DNA of 64,000 nucleotides from the NCBI GenBank assembly GCA_016764915.1, contig JAESQY010000090.1, forward strand, positions 1-64,000, read 5' to 3'. Made by a program: the position numbers and the translations under genes. Under the pieces are notes generated by a model. It did no database searches. It saw only the letters and a list, made by a program, of their open reading frames with translations, and was not told where the DNA came from. This DNA is from Aliivibrio sp. (lineage in GTDB: Bacteria; Pseudomonadota; Gammaproteobacteria; Enterobacterales; Vibrionaceae). Within the stretch, counting starts at the first letter, position 1. The number at the start of each line of letters is the position of its first letter. Of the stretch, positions 61,723-64,000 are shown in pieces.

Positions 61723-62601
61723 TTACCACTTTTGACAAAATGAGATGAAGCTTTTTAATAACGGACTTTGGTATTTCTCTTTGTGCATCAAAATCCAATA
61801 ACGACGTTTCATATCCAGTGGCAATGAGAGTTCGATCAGTCGGCCATCCGCCAACGCATATTGCGCTGCTTGTTTCGACAGGCAAGCGAGTCCTAAATCT
61901 GCTGCGGTAAAGTTGATGATGGCTTCGGTGGTATTGAGTTCAAAGGCGATGGTCCACTGCTCAATTCTTGGTGCTACTCGCTGAACAAAAAACTCTCGGG
62001 TGCCAGAGCCCGCTTCTCTTACAATCCATTGGCTCTGTTCAAAATCCAATAAAGTGACATCCCTTTTTTTCGCTAGTGGATTATCCGGTGAGCAAACTAT
62101 GGCCATCTCATCGGTATGCCAAGGTTCCATGAAAAGATCAGCATGCTGAGTTTTCCCCTCAATCAGCCCAATATCAAGCTCATAATCGACCAACTTCTGG
62201 CAGATGACAGATGTGTTGCCAATTAAGAGTTGCTGATCTTGTTGGGCGGTGAGTTTACGAAAGTCACGTAATAGATAAGGAACGACTTGATTACCTATGG
62301 TATCACTGGCACCAATTTTAAGTTCGCCACTGAGTTGGTTTTCATTTTCAAGCAGATGGACAATGCCATTCTCTCTCTCTAATAATTCGTCAGCGAGAGG
62401 CAGTAGACGTTTGCCGTTGTGATTAATGATGAGACGGTTGTTAACGCGATCAAATAATTTATGGCCAATATTGTTTTCCAATTCTGACAAGGCCATACTG
62501 ACCGCCGGCTTTGAAAGAAAGAGCTTTTCGGCAGCAGCGGTGATGGTTTTTTCTTGGATCACGGTGACGAAAACGCGTAACTGTTTAATCGATATATTCA
62601 C
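61723..62601 (-). CDS. LysR-family regulator next to the TDT transporter
   Basis: A 292-residue LysR regulator with HTH QLRVFVTVIQEKTITAAAEKLFLSKPAVSMALSELENNIGHKLFDRVNNRLI and a CysB/YeiE-like effector domain (LKIGASDTIGNQVVPYLLRDF, REAGSGTREFF). The GSGTREFF motif is typical of regulators sensing sulfur or nitrogen oxyanions, and the divergent gene is a TDT transporter, so it probably controls it. Confidence 0.87.
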   Translation of the reverse strand: MNISIKQLRVFVTVIQEKTITAAAEKLFLSKPAVSMALSELENNIGHKLFDRVNNRLIINHNGKRLLPLADELLERENGIVHLLENENQLSGELKIGASDTIGNQVVPYLLRDFRKLTAQQDQQLLIGNTSVICQKLVDYELDIGLIEGKTQHADLFMEPWHTDEMAIVCSPDNPLAKKRDVTLLDFEQSQWIVREAGSGTREFFVQRVAPRIEQWTIAFELNTTEAIINFTAADLGLACLSKQAAQYALADGRLIELSLPLDMKRRYWILMHKEKYQSPLLKSFISFCQKW

Positions 62602-62721
62602 TCTGCACTCCTATTACTTTTGTTAAATATATCTTAACCTATTTTTAAATTTATTCATCTATACTGAACGAAAAAATGAGCCTATCATCGCCCTGTCCTC
62701 CATTGAGTAGTGAGAAAAATC

Positions 62722-63684
62722 ATGCTTAAAAAAACCGTATTACGATTAGCTGCAGCACCAACCCCAATGGCTGGTTTGGCGCTGGGTATTGCCAGTTTAG
62801 GCTGGTGTTGGGAAAATGCGCTGCAGTTAAATGGACAGGGACAGTTCATTGGCGCAGCGATTGCTTCGGTTATGCTGTTTATTCTGTTAGTAAAGTTTGT
62901 CTGTTTTCCGAGAATATTATGGAATGATCTGGCGCACCCAGTCGTAGGCAGTATTGCACCGACTTTTGCAATGGGTACCATGGTGGTATCCAACTCAGTC
63001 TCACAATTTAACGCAGAGTTGGGCAGTGCGCTGTGGTTATTTTCGGTGGTGTTGCACCTGCTTTTTTTGGTGGTCTTTATTTATCATCGTGCCATCGATT
63101 TTAAACTTCATCATATGGTGCCAAGCTGGTTTGTACCACCGGTTGGTTTGATTGTTGCTGATGTCTCATTTGCAGGTAGTGAGGCTCTGCGCCCATTAGC
63201 GGATGCGATTTTGCTGTTTGGATTAGTCGCTTATGCGGTGATGTTACCTGCGATGTTATACCGTTTGATTTTTAGCCATGAAGTGCCCGATGCTGCAAAA
63301 CCGACCATCGCTATTTTGGCAGCGCCTGCCAGTCTCTCTTTAGCGGGTTACTTAACTGTTACATCATCGCCATCACCTATTATTGTGGCGTTGCTGTTTG
63401 GCATTGCAGTATCGATGACTCTACTTATTTATTTATCACTAATAAAATTGGTTCAACTTCCCTTTAGCCCTGGTTATGCCGCTTTTACTTTCCCTGTGGT
63501 GATCAGTGCGACGGCTCTGTTTAAGTTTTCAGCTTGGTTGGAATCGGTTGGTGTGGCGAGTGAGTATGTGGGGCAGGTGCAAACTATGGCGACCATTGAA
63601 TTGTTGATAGCGACAGTGGTAGTGACGTATGTGGCGATTCACTATCTTGCTTTCTATCGTCCTATCAGCACCTTGCTTAAATAG
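62722..63684 (+). CDS. TDT family (TehA/SLAC1-like) transporter
   Basis: A 320-residue membrane protein with ten helices of the tellurite-resistance/dicarboxylate transporter family. Marks: the N-terminal PTPMAGLALGIASLGWCWEN, FPRILWNDLAHPVVGSIAPTFAMGTMV, and SWFVPPVGLIVADVSF. TDT proteins export sulfite, malate or other anions; the substrate here is not determinable. Divergent from the LysR gene. The ATG at 62722 was preferred over the GTG twelve bases upstream. Confidence 0.85.
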   Translation: MLKKTVLRLAAAPTPMAGLALGIASLGWCWENALQLNGQGQFIGAAIASVMLFILLVKFVCFPRILWNDLAHPVVGSIAPTFAMGTMVVSNSVSQFNAELGSALWLFSVVLHLLFLVVFIYHRAIDFKLHHMVPSWFVPPVGLIVADVSFAGSEALRPLADAILLFGLVAYAVMLPAMLYRLIFSHEVPDAAKPTIAILAAPASLSLAGYLTVTSSPSPIIVALLFGIAVSMTLLIYLSLIKLVQLPFSPGYAAFTFPVVISATALFKFSAWLESVGVASEYVGQVQTMATIELLIATVVVTYVAIHYLAFYRPISTLLK

Positions 63685-63725
63685 AACAGGCTTAAATAGA
63701 ACAGAGCAGGCTTAAAATAGAACAG
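63675..63725. repeat. Triple tandem repeat across the TDT stop codon
   Basis: GCTTAAATAGAACAG occurs twice in a row (63675-63689, 63690-63704) and a third time with one extra A (63710-63725). The first copy contains the TAG stop. Probably a local duplication. Confidence 0.8.
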
Positions 63726-63730
63726 ACGCA

Positions 63731-63757
63731 GATAGCGGGGGAATGTTTCGCTATCTG
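63731..63757 (+). terminator. Hairpin after the TDT gene
   Basis: AGATAGCG / CGCTATCT perfect eight-base stem with an eleven-base loop, downstream of the TDT stop; no clear T run. Confidence 0.5.
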
Positions 63758-63811
63758 ATCTCATTGCTACCATCGACCCGTTGAGAAGGGTAAGGGGCTC
63801 AACTGTAACAA

Positions 63812-63882
63812 TCCCGCCATTAAATATTGCTCATTTGATCAAGGTGATAGACAATCAAGGAAGAGCAAATTTAATGGCGGGA
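63812..63882. repeat. Long inverted repeat directly before recC
   Basis: TCCCGCCATTAAATATTGCTC (63812-63832, with one extra base) pairs with the complement at 63863-63882, giving a ~20-base stem with a 30-base loop; the loop can pair further (TTGAT/ATCAA). It ends seven bases before the recC start. Confidence 0.75.
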
Positions 63883-63889
63883 CTGCGGC

Positions 63890-64000
63890 GTGTTTACTGT
63901 TTATCATTCGAATCAATTGGATCTATTAAAATCGTTATTGGTTGAACTCATCAGCCTTAATCCCGTCGAAAATCCCTTTGAAAAAGAGCAAATTCTGGTG
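63890..64000 (+). CDS. recC: RecC, exonuclease V gamma subunit (5' part)
   Basis: The last 37 codons in the window read VFTVYHSNQLDLLKSLLVEL, then ISLNPVENPFEKEQILV, matching the start of RecC (HSN..DLL, NPFE.E.ILVQS). RecC recognises Chi within RecBCD. A GTG at 63890 is the only start between the upstream stop (63872) and this sequence. The rest lies beyond the window. Confidence 0.85.
   Translation, partial: MFTVYHSNQLDLLKSLLVELISLNPVENPFEKEQILV

Noticed and set aside
61655..61885. A 76-codon frame at the end of the LysR gene
   Set aside because: It overlaps the LysR coding frame on the same strand in another phase and has no similarity of its own.
63675..63725. The triple repeat read as a start of a CRISPR array
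   Set aside because: Only three short copies, no spacers of constant length and no cas genes.

Overview
The window looks like a stretch of chromosome 1 from a member of the Vibrionaceae, probably a Vibrio. The basis is the order smpB, ratA, ratB, bamE, recN, nadK, grpE, dnaK, dnaJ, type IV pilin genes, the tmRNA tag ANDENYALAA, the DapD type and about 40-45% G+C. No species call is possible from sequence alone. No tRNA, rRNA or CRISPR array was seen.

Region 1 (1-13947) is an accessory island ending at the 3' end of ssrA, the tmRNA gene. It holds a decayed contractile-tail prophage with a P2-type head module (terminase P, scaffold O, capsid N, completion proteins L, R and S) joined to a Mu-type tail module (DUF2635, sheath, tube, E/E' frameshift pair, tape measure). 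The terminase is cut off near the left edge, the R gene is frameshifted, and everything after the tape measure (baseplate, fibres) is missing. In its place is a restriction-modification unit: an XRE-type HTH domain fused to a PvuII-type endonuclease, divergent from an amino-methyltransferase, followed by an orphan phage-type adenine methyltransferase next to ssrA.

Region 2 (13948-19970) is conserved backbone: ssrA and smpB (ribosome rescue), ratA/ratB, bamE, recN with a double SOS box, nadK, and grpE behind a sigma-32 promoter. Region 3 (19975-33403) is a complete Tad/Flp pilus operon on the minus strand (flp, tadV, an AAA+ ATPase, rcpC, rcpA, a small lipoprotein, tadG, tadE, tadF-like, tadZ, tadA, tadB, tadC, tadD) with a divergent AraC-type regulator. 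It lies between grpE and dnaK, which are adjacent in Vibrio cholerae.

Region 4 (33470-42617) has dnaK and dnaJ, then the type IV minor pilin genes (pilE, and fimT-pilW-pilX-pilV), then a second set of TadE/TadE/TadG-like genes without motor or secretin. dnaK carries an in-frame TAA at codon 486, with the rest of the normal protein encoded beyond it.

Region 5 (42829-55842) has a chromate-transporter-family gene with its LysR regulator and a galactose/beta-galactoside block: ebgR, ebgA, ebgC, ygjI on the minus strand and galT, galK, galM on the plus strand, closed by a GalR-type repressor. Clear LacI-family operators lie in front of ebgA and galT. Region 6 (56002-64000) is mixed chromosome: a CsaA-like tRNA-binding protein, a glutamine-amidotransferase-like protein with an aldehyde dehydrogenase, dapD, yebG and a DNA-glycosylase-family gene facing each other across a LexA box, a LysR regulator with a TDT-family transporter, and the first 37 codons of recC at the right edge.
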